Assembly (NCBI GenBank): GCA_020853755.1
Contig: JADYYG010000052.1
Coordinates: forward strand, 1-42,652
Origin: Dehalococcoidia bacterium
GTDB taxonomy: Bacteria; Chloroflexota; Dehalococcoidia; Tepidiformales; Tepidiformaceae
Direction of reading: 5' to 3'
DNA: 42,652 nucleotides
Part shown: piece by piece, positions 31,562 to 40,220 of the stretch
Numbering within the stretch: the stretch's first letter is position 1
Layout: each line of letters starts with the position of its first letter
The notes under the pieces: model-generated
Database searches by the model: none
Told to the model about the DNA's origin: nothing
What the model saw: the letters and a program-made list of their open reading frames with translations, nothing else
Position numbers and translations under genes: made by a program

Positions 31562-31975
31562 TTAGACCACGCGCCAGAACGGGATGTGGACATCCTCGCT
31601 GGCTGCTTCGAACTCGACCTTGACCTTGCTCCCGATCTTGATGCTCTCGGGCTTCAGCGGGTCGACGCCGCGAAGGACCGTGAACATCCGGTCGCCCTCG
31701 GCGAGGTCGATGTAGGCGGTAACGAAGGGGGTCTCTTCAGCCCAGCCGCCGAAGGCACGGTGCTGTACCGCGAAGGTGTGGATATAGCCGATGCCGGAGC
31801 CTTCGATCCACTCGATTTCGGTGGCGTGGCAGAAGGGGCAGATGAACCGGGGGTACCAGTGCACCCGGTTGCAGCTGGTGCAGCGGGGAAGGACGAACCG
31901 GTCCTCCTTCGCTGCGTCCCAGAAGGGCTTCGTCAGGGGGTCGCCCATCTCTGGGATGGGCTTGGTATACGCCAT
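31562..31975 (-). CDS. Zn-ribbon OB-fold protein (DUF35)
   Basis: This 137-residue partner of thiolase-like enzymes has the N-terminal helix (DPLTKPFWDAAKEDRFVLPRC), a rubredoxin-like zinc ribbon (CTSC and CPFC, 13 residues apart) and an OB-fold (GIGYIHTFAVQHR, FVTAYIDLAEGDRMFTVLRG). Such subunits deliver or hold acyl-CoA for a neighbouring thiolase or aldolase. It is directly upstream of the thiolase gene. The ATG at 31975 lacks a strong ribosome-binding site. Confidence 0.93.
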   Translation of the reverse strand: MAYTKPIPEMGDPLTKPFWDAAKEDRFVLPRCTSCNRVHWYPRFICPFCHATEIEWIEGSGIGYIHTFAVQHRAFGGWAEETPFVTAYIDLAEGDRMFTVLRGVDPLKPESIKIGSKVKVEFEAASEDVHIPFWRVV

Positions 31976-32107
31976 GCTTCGCCTGCTTTCGGCACAGGAA
32001 CCCCGGCCGCGGCCGTCTCACCACGACAGGGCGCTGTGCGGGGGATTGTGGGCTGAACGCTACGCGCGGTTGGGGAAAGGGGAAAGAGCGTGTGCTGGTT
32101 CACGACG

Positions 32108-33031
32108 TTAGGCCGGGCCCTTAATCTCCCAGAACGTCTCGCGCACCTCGGGTAGCACTTCGGCGAACCGCGCGTCAATCCGCGCGAGCAGGTCCTCTGC
32201 GGCGGGCAGCGAAAGCGTTTGCGCGATCTCGATTTCGCCCGAAACCAGCACGCTATGCGGTCCGATTTGCATGGTCAGGATGCGAACGGCCCGCCTGAAC
32301 TCGGGGAACTCGGCGAGCGTCGCGTCGATTCGTGAGCGCGTTTCCTCGCTCGCGGAAGCGCCGATGAGCAGGCGTCGCGCCTGCAGTCCGAGAATCAACG
32401 CCACTATCGTAAGAACGATCCCGATGCCAAGCGACGCGACACCGTCCCACACTTCGCTTCCCGAAATCTCTGACAGTGCGAGGCCGCCGGCCGCCAGGAC
32501 GAGACCCGTCAGCGCCGCGCCGTCTTCGTAGAACACGGTCTTGGTCGTCAGGTCGGGAGAATGGCGCACGTAGCGGAAGACGCTCCAGCCGAGCTTCCTC
32601 GCGCTGCTGAACAGGGCGCGGATAGCGACCGCGAAGGACGCGGTTTCGAACACGAACGCCATCCCCAGCACGCCAAACGCGATCATCAGTTCCCGGTGGG
32701 AGCGCTCGTGCACGTCTTCCTGTAGGAGCGTCCGCGCGCCTTCGAAAATCGAAAACGCGGCCCCGGCGACGAAGATGAAAATCGCCGCGAGGAACGACCA
32801 GAAGAACGCCTCTTTCCCGTAGCCGTAGGGGTGCGTCTCATCCGCTTCGCCGTCCGAGAGGTTGATGCCGACAAGCAGGAACACCTGGTTCACGGTGTCG
32901 GCGACAGAGTGGCCGGCCTCGGCGAGCATGGCAGCGCTGCCGGTCAGCACCCCGGCGACGAGCTTCCCCGCGGCGATGGCGAAGTTCGCGCCCATCGCGG
33001 CAATGACGGCGCCCCTGGACTCCTCGGTCAC
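32108..33031 (-). CDS. Cation diffusion facilitator (CDF) transporter
   Basis: A 307-residue membrane transporter exporting divalent metals by proton antiport. About six transmembrane helices are visible. AEAGHSVADTVNQ in helix 2 holds the HxxxD metal site. In helix 5 the usual HxxxD is replaced by YEDGAALTG, as in the SLC30A9/ZnT9-like branch. The N-terminal RGAVIAAMGANFAIAAGKL and HPYGYGKEAFFWSF are typical, and the C-terminal cytoplasmic domain (FRRAVRILTMQIGPHSVLV) is ferredoxin-like. The metal cannot be assigned. It stands alone on the minus strand, with a 132-nt gap before the DUF35 gene. Confidence 0.9.
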   Translation of the reverse strand: MTEESRGAVIAAMGANFAIAAGKLVAGVLTGSAAMLAEAGHSVADTVNQVFLLVGINLSDGEADETHPYGYGKEAFFWSFLAAIFIFVAGAAFSIFEGARTLLQEDVHERSHRELMIAFGVLGMAFVFETASFAVAIRALFSSARKLGWSVFRYVRHSPDLTTKTVFYEDGAALTGLVLAAGGLALSEISGSEVWDGVASLGIGIVLTIVALILGLQARRLLIGASASEETRSRIDATLAEFPEFRRAVRILTMQIGPHSVLVSGEIEIAQTLSLPAAEDLLARIDARFAEVLPEVRETFWEIKGPA

Positions 33032-33077
33032 GCTTCAAAGCATGTACCGTGTCGAGAAACGGGCAAACTTCCGGCAG

Positions 33078-34316
33078 TCACAAACACTGGTCGAATCCGC
33101 CAAAGTACGGTGGAATGCTGATCCACCGGCTGTCGGGCGACCACGAGAATTCGGCAGGTCCATGCACTTCGTCGGCGACTTGCCGGGGCGCCACCGACCC
33201 ATCCACCGCCGCAACCCAGAGGGTAATGCCGCGTGTGAACGCCAACCATTTTCCGTCAGGGGAGAACTCGATCCGCATCGCCCCACCCCGCGCAATGGCT
33301 GAGCGGGTTCCGTCCGGGTACAACGCGTCGACTGTCCACGATGGCGGGTCGCAGAAGTTCGCCATCGCGGCGAGGCTGCCGCCCAGTCCGAAGCTGGGGC
33401 CGGAGGTGTATTCGGCGAGGTAGGCGTTCTCGAAGGTCGCGATGTTTCGACCGTCGACGAGGTTGACAAGAAATGTCGTGGATTCCATCACGCGGCTGCC
33501 GGGAAGCTGTGACCCGTAGAGCGCGTAGGCGAGCAGACCGGTCCGCGCATCAACGCCAGTGCCGTATGCCCCGGCGGGACTCATGAACTCTTCAGCGACG
33601 CGAAACGCAGCCTTCGGGTCATGCAAGCGCACCACAGCCGGAGACTGGTAGTAGGTCTGTTCGAATGAAACAAGGCGACCATCGGCCATCCACTGGAAGC
33701 CGGTGGACGTGCCATCGAGTTCGGGCGGTGGCTGCCCCGCGACCGCCAGGAACCGGATTCGGCCATCGATCGGTCCGTACGCAAGAAGTGCCCCGTCTGG
33801 CGACCACGCTACGAGCGGCTGTTTCGACGAGAACGAGGAGTTCGAAACCGGCGCCGTAACGACGACCCCCCCGGAGGCGTCCAGGATGACGACAGCGTCT
33901 TTGCAGATGGCACCGACGAGGTCTGCGGATGGCGACCACTCGACGCCATAGCACTCCGTAGGCCAGAAGCTCCGGAACGGCGTACCGTCAGTCCGGCCAA
34001 CAGCCAGCCCGGCGCCAGCAACGGCAACAAACGAGCTGTCGCGCGCCCAGGCAGACGCCCGCCCGAATTCCACCGGCAACGTGATGTTGCGCCCGCTTGC
34101 GACTTCGACCACGCGAAGGCCCAGGGTTGGTGTGGGCACAGTCGGGAGCGGGGTTGGGGATGATGGACTGGTCGGGGCAGCCGTCGACGTCGCCACCGTG
34201 GCCGTGGCCGTCGTGGTCGCGGTTGTGGCATGTGGCTTCGAATCATCCCGGCCCGAGCAGGCGCTCAATGCCAGGAGCGCAGCGGCCAGCGGGATGATGG
34301 ACAGGGTTCGCAACAT
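33078..34316 (-). CDS. Lipoprotein with beta-propeller-like repeats
   Basis: A 412-residue exported lipoprotein. The signal peptide LRTLSIIPLAAALLALSAC has a good lipobox (LSAC, Cys20). A Thr/Ala/Pro-rich tether (about residues 27-65) follows, then a propeller of WD40/TolB-like blades with repeated Trp-Ser-Pro-Asp signatures (VEWSPSADL, VAWSPDGALL, IEFSPDGKWL, FSWSPDSRWI). I prefer ATG 34316 because it begins the signal peptide; the frame is open 20 codons further. TolB-like propellers bind proteins or peptides at the cell surface. It is divergent from the flavoprotein gene. Confidence 0.8.
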   Translation of the reverse strand: MLRTLSIIPLAAALLALSACSGRDDSKPHATTATTTATATVATSTAAPTSPSSPTPLPTVPTPTLGLRVVEVASGRNITLPVEFGRASAWARDSSFVAVAGAGLAVGRTDGTPFRSFWPTECYGVEWSPSADLVGAICKDAVVILDASGGVVVTAPVSNSSFSSKQPLVAWSPDGALLAYGPIDGRIRFLAVAGQPPPELDGTSTGFQWMADGRLVSFEQTYYQSPAVVRLHDPKAAFRVAEEFMSPAGAYGTGVDARTGLLAYALYGSQLPGSRVMESTTFLVNLVDGRNIATFENAYLAEYTSGPSFGLGGSLAAMANFCDPPSWTVDALYPDGTRSAIARGGAMRIEFSPDGKWLAFTRGITLWVAAVDGSVAPRQVADEVHGPAEFSWSPDSRWISIPPYFGGFDQCL

Positions 34317-34465
34317 CGCAGCCCTCCAACGCGTCACCTTTTCAACGTCGCCGGCCTCGTCATGGTTCCCTCGCATCTACACGTCCCACAACGGCCGACG
34401 GGTCCCGGGCGGCCGGGCCGGATGGCCGTTTGACGCCAGATAGCCCGGGATGGCCTGATTTGCCC

Positions 34466-35650
34466 GTGACGACCGCACCACCGGAACCCTTCGACGTCGC
34501 CGTGATCGGCGGCGGCGCTGCCGGGCTGTTCTGCGCGCTCACCGCCGGAAGGCGCGGGCGCCGGGTAGTGCTCATCGAACACAACGAAGCCGTCGGGAGG
34601 AAGATCCTCATTTCTGGCGGTGGGCGCTGCAATTTCACCAATGTGAACGCGGGGCCTGCCAACTACTTCTCCGAGAATCCCGATTTCTGCCGGTCTGCGC
34701 TGGCAGGCTTCGGGCCCGAACGCTTCATCGACCTGGTCGAGCGGCACGGCATCGCGTACCACGAGAAGAAGCTCGGGCAGCTGTTCTGCGACGGCAGCGC
34801 GCAGCAGATCGTCGACATGCTGGAACGGGAGTGCCGCACAGCGGGCCTGACGTTCCGCCTCGGTTGCCAGGTAAGCGGGATCGTGCGCGAAGGCCGCTTC
34901 ACCCTCGCGACCACGGCCGGAGCCATCAGCTGCGACTCGCTGGTCATCGCCACGGGAGGGCTCTCGATTCCGCCGCTGGGAGCGACCGGCTCCGGTTACG
35001 ACGTTGCCCGGCAGTTCGGGCTCCGGCAGGTTGCCATCCGGCCCGCACTCGTTCCGCTCACCTTCAGCGGGGCGGAAAAGACGCTCTTCGCCGAGCTCAG
35101 CGGCGTGTCGGTCGAGGCCGCCGTCTCTTTCGGCCGCCACCGCTTCGTCGAGAATGTGCTCTTCACCCACCGCGGCCTGAGCGGCCCGGCAATCCTCCAG
35201 GTTTCGACCGCCTGGCAGCCGGGCAAAGCCATCACCGTCGACCTCGCGCCACGGGTTGACATCGGCGAAATCCTCGCCGCCGCCAGCACTTCGAACCGTG
35301 AACTGGCCAGCATCCTCAGTGACCTCTGGCCGCGACGGTTCGCGCAGGCGTGGTGCGCCGCCGTTGCCCCGTCGCGGCCCATGCACCACTACTCCGCGCA
35401 GGAGGTCGAGCAATTGACCCGGCAGATCGACGCATGGGAGCTCCGGCCAGCTGGGACCGCCGGGTACGCCAAAGCTGAGGTCACGGCAGGCGGCATCGAC
35501 ACCCGCGACCTCAATTCGAAGACGATGGAGGCGCGGAACGTCCCCGGGCTGTACTTCATCGGCGAGGTTGTAGATGTGACCGGCTGGCTCGGCGGCTACA
35601 ACTTCCAGTGGGCCTGGGCCAGCGGGCATGCCGCTGGCTCCGCTGCCTGA
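34466..35650 (+). CDS. BaiN/HI0933-family flavoprotein
   Basis: A 394-residue NAD(P)/FAD-dependent oxidoreductase of the YhiN/BaiN type. The FAD dinucleotide motif is VAVIGGGAAGLFCAL, then the family-specific GRKILISGGGRCNFTNV and a C-terminal FIGEVVDVTGWLGGYNFQWAWASG that closes the FAD site. One characterised member, BaiN, reduces bile-acid intermediates; most are uncharacterised. I chose GTG 34466, which leaves 10 residues before the first strand; TTG 34430 is possible. It stands alone between two minus-strand genes. Confidence 0.9.
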   Translation: MTTAPPEPFDVAVIGGGAAGLFCALTAGRRGRRVVLIEHNEAVGRKILISGGGRCNFTNVNAGPANYFSENPDFCRSALAGFGPERFIDLVERHGIAYHEKKLGQLFCDGSAQQIVDMLERECRTAGLTFRLGCQVSGIVREGRFTLATTAGAISCDSLVIATGGLSIPPLGATGSGYDVARQFGLRQVAIRPALVPLTFSGAEKTLFAELSGVSVEAAVSFGRHRFVENVLFTHRGLSGPAILQVSTAWQPGKAITVDLAPRVDIGEILAAASTSNRELASILSDLWPRRFAQAWCAAVAPSRPMHHYSAQEVEQLTRQIDAWELRPAGTAGYAKAEVTAGGIDTRDLNSKTMEARNVPGLYFIGEVVDVTGWLGGYNFQWAWASGHAAGSAA

Positions 35651-35659
35651 GCCGCAAGT

Positions 35660-37075
35660 TTAGATTCGCAGGAAGACGCGCACGTCTTCGCCATCAACCT
35701 CAATGCGGTCGATGATGTCGCGCAGGGCCGACTGGAGCGCATCGAAGGGGAGCCCGGTCCAGTCGCGCAGCAGCTTTTCGCGCAGCGACTCGAGGTGCTT
35801 CTGGCGCTCCGCCTCAGATTCCTGGGCGCGAAGCCGCTCGCGCGCCGCCGCCAGTTCGGCTTCGAGTTCGAGGTGCTCGCGCGCGAGTTCGCCGCCGAGC
35901 GACTTCATCCGCTCGACTGTGATGTGTCCATGGGCAGCGTCGGCCACCAGTTCTTCGACCTGGCGGCGGTTGCGCTTGATCCGCGCCTCAACCCGGTCGA
36001 CCTGCCCGATGAGGTCCACCAGGTAGCCATCGACGTTGCCCGCCCGGGGGAAGCGGGTCACGGGCCGGTCATCCCGCCTGAGCGCTTCGCGGACACGGTC
36101 TTCGAGTTCGGCCGCGCGCTGGGTGTTGTAGGCGCAGGCGTTCTGGTTCGTGCGCGATTCACATTGGTAGTAGCGGTAGGCGGCAGACTTCTGTTCGCCC
36201 GCTTTCGTGGTCCACGACTGGCGGCGGCTCACCCCGATGAGCTTGTTCTGGCATTTCCCGCAGTAGACGAGCCCGCTCAGGAGAAACGGCTGCACTGTCC
36301 GTGTTCGAATCGCCCCGTGGTGGATTTGGAGGCGGTCCTGCACCTTGCGGAAATCTTCGGCCGAGACGAGGGCAGGGTGCGAACCGGTCACGGTGGTGCC
36401 GAAGCGGGAGTAGTGGCCGAGGTAGGCGCGGTTCCGCAGGATGTCGCGCACCGTGACCATGCTCCAGCGGCCGCCACGGCGTGTCGGGATGTCCTCGCTG
36501 TTCAACTGGCCGGCAATCTTGCGGATGCCCATCTCTTCCTGGAGGTAGAGCCGGAAGATGTAGCGGACGACCACCGCCTCCTCGGGAACGAGTTCGAGGC
36601 GGCGGCGCGGCCCGACCCGGTAGCCATACGGCGGGCGGCCAAGCACTTCACCGCGCACAGCCTTGCGCCGCATCGCCGAGCGAACCTTCTCGGAGACGGG
36701 CGTGCCGTCGCCCCTGTCGGCCCACGTGTCCACCAGTTCGCGAAAGGCCTCGTTCCCGGAGGCAGCAATCACCACCTGGCAGCCGGTCTGTTCGATTTCG
36801 AGGAGGCGCAGCGCTGCCTGGCCGAGATCGTGGCCAAGCGCGCCCAGGCTGTCCACAGCGACAACGGTGAAGCCGCGATCCGCGCGGCCGAGGAACTGGA
36901 GCATCTGGTTGAAGCCGGCAGTGGCGCCGCCCTCGTCCGCGGTATCGAGGAATGCCCCCGCGATTTCGTATCCCTGGCGGGCGCAGAAGTCACCGAACGC
37001 CTGGTTCTGCTCAGCGATGCTGCGCTTCACACCGTTGCGCCGGGCGCCCTCCGCGAAGTAGCCGACTGCTCGCAT
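35660..37075 (-). CDS. Large serine recombinase-like protein lacking catalytic residues
   Basis: A 471-residue protein with the architecture of large serine recombinases: resolvase domain (1-125), recombinase domain (about 130-255, GRPPYGYRVG; NSEDIPTRRGGRWSMVTVRDI), zinc ribbon (Cys272, Cys275, Cys305, Cys314) and a coiled coil (about 345-430). The resolvase domain is odd. The usual Y-x-R-x-S motif reads YFAEGA, so catalytic Ser and Arg are absent, and the D-R-L-x-R motif reads DSLGALG. SIAEQNQAFGDFCARQGYE shows the fold is kept. It starts 7 nt after the zinc-ribbon gene's stop, so it is operonic with a housekeeping-like neighbour and has no visible att ends. It is probably a DNA-binding protein now. 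Confidence 0.85.
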   Translation of the reverse strand: MRAVGYFAEGARRNGVKRSIAEQNQAFGDFCARQGYEIAGAFLDTADEGGATAGFNQMLQFLGRADRGFTVVAVDSLGALGHDLGQAALRLLEIEQTGCQVVIAASGNEAFRELVDTWADRGDGTPVSEKVRSAMRRKAVRGEVLGRPPYGYRVGPRRRLELVPEEAVVVRYIFRLYLQEEMGIRKIAGQLNSEDIPTRRGGRWSMVTVRDILRNRAYLGHYSRFGTTVTGSHPALVSAEDFRKVQDRLQIHHGAIRTRTVQPFLLSGLVYCGKCQNKLIGVSRRQSWTTKAGEQKSAAYRYYQCESRTNQNACAYNTQRAAELEDRVREALRRDDRPVTRFPRAGNVDGYLVDLIGQVDRVEARIKRNRRQVEELVADAAHGHITVERMKSLGGELAREHLELEAELAAARERLRAQESEAERQKHLESLREKLLRDWTGLPFDALQSALRDIIDRIEVDGEDVRVFLRI

Positions 37076-37082
37076 TCGCGGC

Positions 37083-37784
37083 CTACCCCACGTACAGGAT
37101 CCGCTCGCAGTTGGGGCACTGCGCCAGCTGGTCGGCGGTAAACGCCTGGCGCCGGACAGACTCCGGGATGCCGACCCGGCAGCCGCCGCAGGTCCCACCC
37201 GAGACACGAGCGACGGCGACGCCTCCACGCCGGCGGCGAACCTCTTCGTACACCTGGAGGTTGCGCGGGGTCACCTTGAGCTTCTGGGCCTCACGGCGCG
37301 CATCTGCCCGGGTGATGAGGTCGTTCAGCCGCACGGCTTCGTGCTTCAGGTCTCCCTGGTCCTTCTCCCAGCGCGCTTCTTCCTGGCTCAACCGGCGGAA
37401 CGCGATGCCGTGGTCGCGTTCGATGCGATCCAGGTTCGTCATCACCTCGAGCAACTGGTCTTCGAGCTTCGAGCGCTGCTGCTTCAGCGCTTCCAGTTCG
37501 TGCTGGATGCTGGTGAGTTCCTTCGGGTTGCGAACCGAACCGTCGTAGAGGCGCTTCTCTTCCGGCTCGATTTTCGCAGTCAGGCCCTCTACCTCGCCCT
37601 CGATGCGGCGCTGGGCGCGGCGGGCATCGGCAAGTTCGCCATCCACCGCTGCCGCCTCCCGCCGCGCCTCATTCAGCTCTTCCGAACCACGAAGCCGCCG
37701 CTCGACGTCTTCCAGTGCGGCACGCAAAGCGGCAGACTCGTCGTCGATTTCCTGGAGCGTCCGGATCTCGGTTACCTGGGCCAA
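37083..37784 (-). CDS. C4-type zinc-ribbon coiled-coil protein
   Basis: A 233-residue protein of the HP0958/CT398 (CdsZ) family: a long helical hairpin (residues about 10-180, rich in Glu/Arg/Leu) capped by a C-terminal four-Cys ribbon (Cys199, 202, 223, 226 in CGGC and CPNC). The motif RNPKELTSIQHELEALK is conserved in the family. Members act as chaperones for flagellar or secretion factors and bind nucleic acids. I chose TTG 37784 because GGAG lies 6 nt upstream and the longer frame adds nothing family-like. A TATTCT on the minus strand (37806-37801) may be its -10. It heads an operon with the degenerate recombinase. Confidence 0.87.
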   Translation of the reverse strand: MAQVTEIRTLQEIDDESAALRAALEDVERRLRGSEELNEARREAAAVDGELADARRAQRRIEGEVEGLTAKIEPEEKRLYDGSVRNPKELTSIQHELEALKQQRSKLEDQLLEVMTNLDRIERDHGIAFRRLSQEEARWEKDQGDLKHEAVRLNDLITRADARREAQKLKVTPRNLQVYEEVRRRRGGVAVARVSGGTCGGCRVGIPESVRRQAFTADQLAQCPNCERILYVG

Positions 37785-38004
37785 CGCGAACTCCGGGGGA
37801 AGAATACGGTCGCGACCGGGGGCTAACCGTAGCACTAAGCCTAGGTGCGGCAGCACCACTCGTAAACGCGCCGAGCCCTCAACGGCGGCCAATTTCCCGC
37901 AAGAGTCACGCTCCGGCGTCCGTTATGTGGCAACGGTCACCGGCGAACCTCGCACGGGCCGTGGTGTACCCTTGAAACACCTCCCATTTCGAGAGGCGCC
38001 AGCG

Positions 38005-38499
38005 ATGCTCTTCAACGTCTCCCAGCTCCTCCGCCAGGAAGTCGGCGCCAGCCGCCGTTACGACCTCGAACCCGAGGGCAACGTCTCGAGCGGCCACGTC
38101 GAACTGATCCGCATGCCCGGCGGTGTGCTCGTCCGCTGCCATGCCGTCGCGGGCATCGAAGCGGCCTGCAGCCGCTGCCTGACCCCGTTTGGGTACGAGG
38201 AAACGGTGGAGTTCGAGGAGATTTTCGCCCAGCAGGTGGATCCCGTAACGGGCCGCCGTCTCGAAACCGAACCCGATGCTTTCCTGATCGATACGAACCA
38301 CACAATCGACATTACGGAGGCAGTGCGGCAATATAGCGAGATGGCTGCAGAGATGCAGCCGCTTTGCCGTCCGGACTGCCCGGGGATTTGCCCGGTTTGC
38401 GGCGCGGACATGAGCATCGCACCATGCCAATGTGACCGCACGCCCATAGACCCACGGTGGCAGGCGCTGGTCGCATTGAAGCGCAAGACGAATGGGTAG
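38005..38499 (+). CDS. yceD: YceD/DUF177 family protein (23S rRNA accumulation)
   Basis: A 164-residue zinc-binding protein. The first half has the DUF177 strands (FNVSQLLRQEVGASRRYDL, IRMPGGVLVRCHAV), then CSRCLTPFGYEETVEFEEIF with the first two Cys. The end, MQPLCRPDCPGICPVCGAD, is the family's signature and is always close to rpmF. It is required for normal 23S rRNA levels in E. coli and plants. GAGAGG at 37991-37996 serves the ATG, and TACCCT (37967-37972) may be the -10. rpmF follows 20 nt later. Confidence 0.94.
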   Translation: MLFNVSQLLRQEVGASRRYDLEPEGNVSSGHVELIRMPGGVLVRCHAVAGIEAACSRCLTPFGYEETVEFEEIFAQQVDPVTGRRLETEPDAFLIDTNHTIDITEAVRQYSEMAAEMQPLCRPDCPGICPVCGADMSIAPCQCDRTPIDPRWQALVALKRKTNG

Positions 38500-38519
38500 C
38501 CACCTGAAGGAGTCCCGTT

Positions 38520-38717
38520 ATGCCCCCGCTGCCGAAGCGGAAGTACGCCTCTTCTCGACAGGGGAAGCGGCGCTCCCACCTCAAGATCCGAATGCCTCAC
38601 GTCATCGACTGTCCGCAGTGCAAGAGCCCGAGGTTGGCGCACGCCGCCTGCCCGATTTGCGGGACCTACCGGGGACGGAACGTGATCGATCTTCCGAACC
38701 CCGACCTGGACAGCTGA
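38520..38717 (+). CDS. rpmF: 50S ribosomal protein L32
   Basis: A 65-residue L32 of the zinc-binding type: PPLPKRKYASSRQGKRRSH at the N-terminus and the ribbon CPQC (31-34) and CPIC (44-47), then GTYRGRNVI. AAGGAG precedes the ATG by about 7 nt. The yceD-rpmF-fab order links ribosome and lipid synthesis genes, as in many bacteria. Confidence 0.96.
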   Translation: MPPLPKRKYASSRQGKRRSHLKIRMPHVIDCPQCKSPRLAHAACPICGTYRGRNVIDLPNPDLDS

Positions 38718-38734
38718 CGCACGCGGAAACGCGG

Positions 38735-39688
38735 GTGCAACCGTTCATCGCCCTCGAAGAACCGGTACAGCCTGACCGCGCATTCGTTTTCCCCGGCCAG
38801 GGCGCTCAGGCCGTTGGCATGGGCAAGGACCTCTACGCCGAGTACGCCTCCGCGCGTGAGCTCTACGATCGCGCGGACGAGATCCTCGGCTTCAAGCTCT
38901 CCCGCCTCTGTTTCGAAGGGCCTGAGGACGAGTTGCAGCAGACGCGCAACTCCCAGCCGGCGATCGCCGTCACCAGCCTCGCGCTCCTGAAAGTAGCGAC
39001 CGAACTCAACCCGAACCTGCTGAGAAAGCCAGCCTTTGTCGCCGGGCACTCTCTCGGGGAGTACCCGGCGCTCGTCGCTGCCGGAACGCTCGCGTTCGAT
39101 GAGGCGATCCGCCTCCTGCGCACCCGCGGCGAACTGATGCAGGCCGCGGGCGACAAGAACCCCGGCATCATGGCCGCCGTCCTCGGCCTCGACGTCCCGG
39201 ACTGTGAAGAAGTCTGCCGCGAGGCAGGCGCCGAAATCTGCACACTCAACGCCCCCGGCCAGATCGTCATCGGCGGGCGGCGGGAAGCGGTCGTTCGCGC
39301 CCTCGATTACGCGAAGGCCCGCGGCGCCGTGAAAGTCATCCCCCTGAGCACCAGCGGCGCCTTCCACAGTTCGCTCATGCGTCCGGCTGCCGACGGCATG
39401 GTCCAGCCCATCGCCACCGCCGCGATGTCGGACCCCGTGGTCCCAGTGGTCGCAAACTGCACGGCAACGCCGGTGCACCACGAACTGGAAATCCGCCACG
39501 AACTGGTCGACCAGGTATGCCGCCCGGTGCAGTGGAGCCGCACGGTCGAGTTCCTCGGCAGCCAGGGGGTGGAGACTTTTATCGAGTTCGGCCCCGGCCG
39601 CGTGCTGACTGCGATCATCAAGCGGATGTTGCGCAAGTCGAACTGCATCAACGTCAACGATGCAGCGAGCGTGAACGTAAGCCTTTAG
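38735..39688 (+). CDS. fabD: Malonyl-CoA:ACP transacylase
   Basis: FabD loads malonyl groups onto acyl carrier protein for fatty-acid elongation. The 317-residue product has FVFPGQGAQAVGMG at the start, the nucleophile Ser106 in GHSLGE and His211 in STSGAFHSSLM, and ends FIEFGPGRVLTAIIKR. I chose GTG 38735, 17 nt after rpmF; the frame is open upstream through rpmF but that is out-of-frame overlap. The stop TAG overlaps the convergent DinB stop. The rest of the fab cluster (fabG, acpP) follows after two inserted minus-strand genes. Confidence 0.94.
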   Translation: MQPFIALEEPVQPDRAFVFPGQGAQAVGMGKDLYAEYASARELYDRADEILGFKLSRLCFEGPEDELQQTRNSQPAIAVTSLALLKVATELNPNLLRKPAFVAGHSLGEYPALVAAGTLAFDEAIRLLRTRGELMQAAGDKNPGIMAAVLGLDVPDCEEVCREAGAEICTLNAPGQIVIGGRREAVVRALDYAKARGAVKVIPLSTSGAFHSSLMRPAADGMVQPIATAAMSDPVVPVVANCTATPVHHELEIRHELVDQVCRPVQWSRTVEFLGSQGVETFIEFGPGRVLTAIIKRMLRKSNCINVNDAASVNVSL

Positions 39689-40179
39689 CCCCAGTTGGCT
39701 GCGATCTCACCGAGCGCTTCAAACTGGCCGCAGTGGATCGCCTCGTGCACTGCCATGCCCGACACGCGCTGCTGCAGGGTGAGCATGGACTCCCCCTTCT
39801 CGGTCGTGACGAAGGCGAACCGCTGCCACGCCTCGGTGGGCAGTCGCTCCAAACGCTCGACGAGTTCGATTCGCTGCTGCTGGAATGCCGCAAAGGAGTC
39901 GGCGAACGGCAGCTCGTCGTAGCGAATACGTTTCATTCGAGCCCGCGGCGAGACGTGCCGCCAGCGGGGCTGGTCCTCCTCGATGATTCGCGCGACCTGC
40001 TCGCCGTAGACGTCAGCACAGGCGCGGACGTGCCAGAGGACCTCGTTGGCCGACCACACCCCTTCCGCAGGGCGCGCAAGCAACTGCTCGGCCCGAAGTC
40101 GCGCCACTGCGGCCTCGATTCTCACCGGTGTCCGGGCGAGCATTGCAAGCAGCGAAGACGGGTCTGCTGTTTGGTTCAC
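39685..40179 (-). CDS. DinB-family protein
   Basis: A 164-residue four-helix-bundle protein. Metal-ligand positions of the DinB fold are visible: a His in NEVLWHVRACAD and two in MAVHEAIHCGQFE (H-x3-H). DinB proteins include thiol-dependent S-transferases (bacillithiol or mycothiol) and many of unknown role. The start GTG 40179 lies shortly after TACTAT (plus-strand 40191-40196), leaving about 5 nt of leader. Its stop overlaps the fabD stop by two bases in opposite orientation. Confidence 0.85.
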   Translation of the reverse strand: MNQTADPSSLLAMLARTPVRIEAAVARLRAEQLLARPAEGVWSANEVLWHVRACADVYGEQVARIIEEDQPRWRHVSPRARMKRIRYDELPFADSFAAFQQQRIELVERLERLPTEAWQRFAFVTTEKGESMLTLQQRVSGMAVHEAIHCGQFEALGEIAANWG

Positions 40180-40190
40180 TACGGGAACAG

Positions 40191-40196
40191 ATAGTA
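40191..40196 (-). promoter_or_regulatory. Putative -10 (TACTAT) of the DinB gene
   Basis: Read on the minus strand, TACTAT ends 11 nt before the GTG at 40179; the predicted leader is about 5 nt and there is no ribosome-binding site. Confidence 0.38.
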
Positions 40197-40220
40197 CGCG
40201 ACCCGCAGCCGCGCCGAACG

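Noticed and set aside
35660..37075. Recombinase as marker of an active mobile element
   Set aside because: The catalytic residues are missing, the gene is operonic with a chromosomal zinc-ribbon gene, and I see no flanking repeats or cargo.
35795..37141. 448-codon plus-strand frame opposite the recombinase
   Set aside because: The minus strand carries recognisable recombinase and zinc-ribbon motifs; the plus frame has none.
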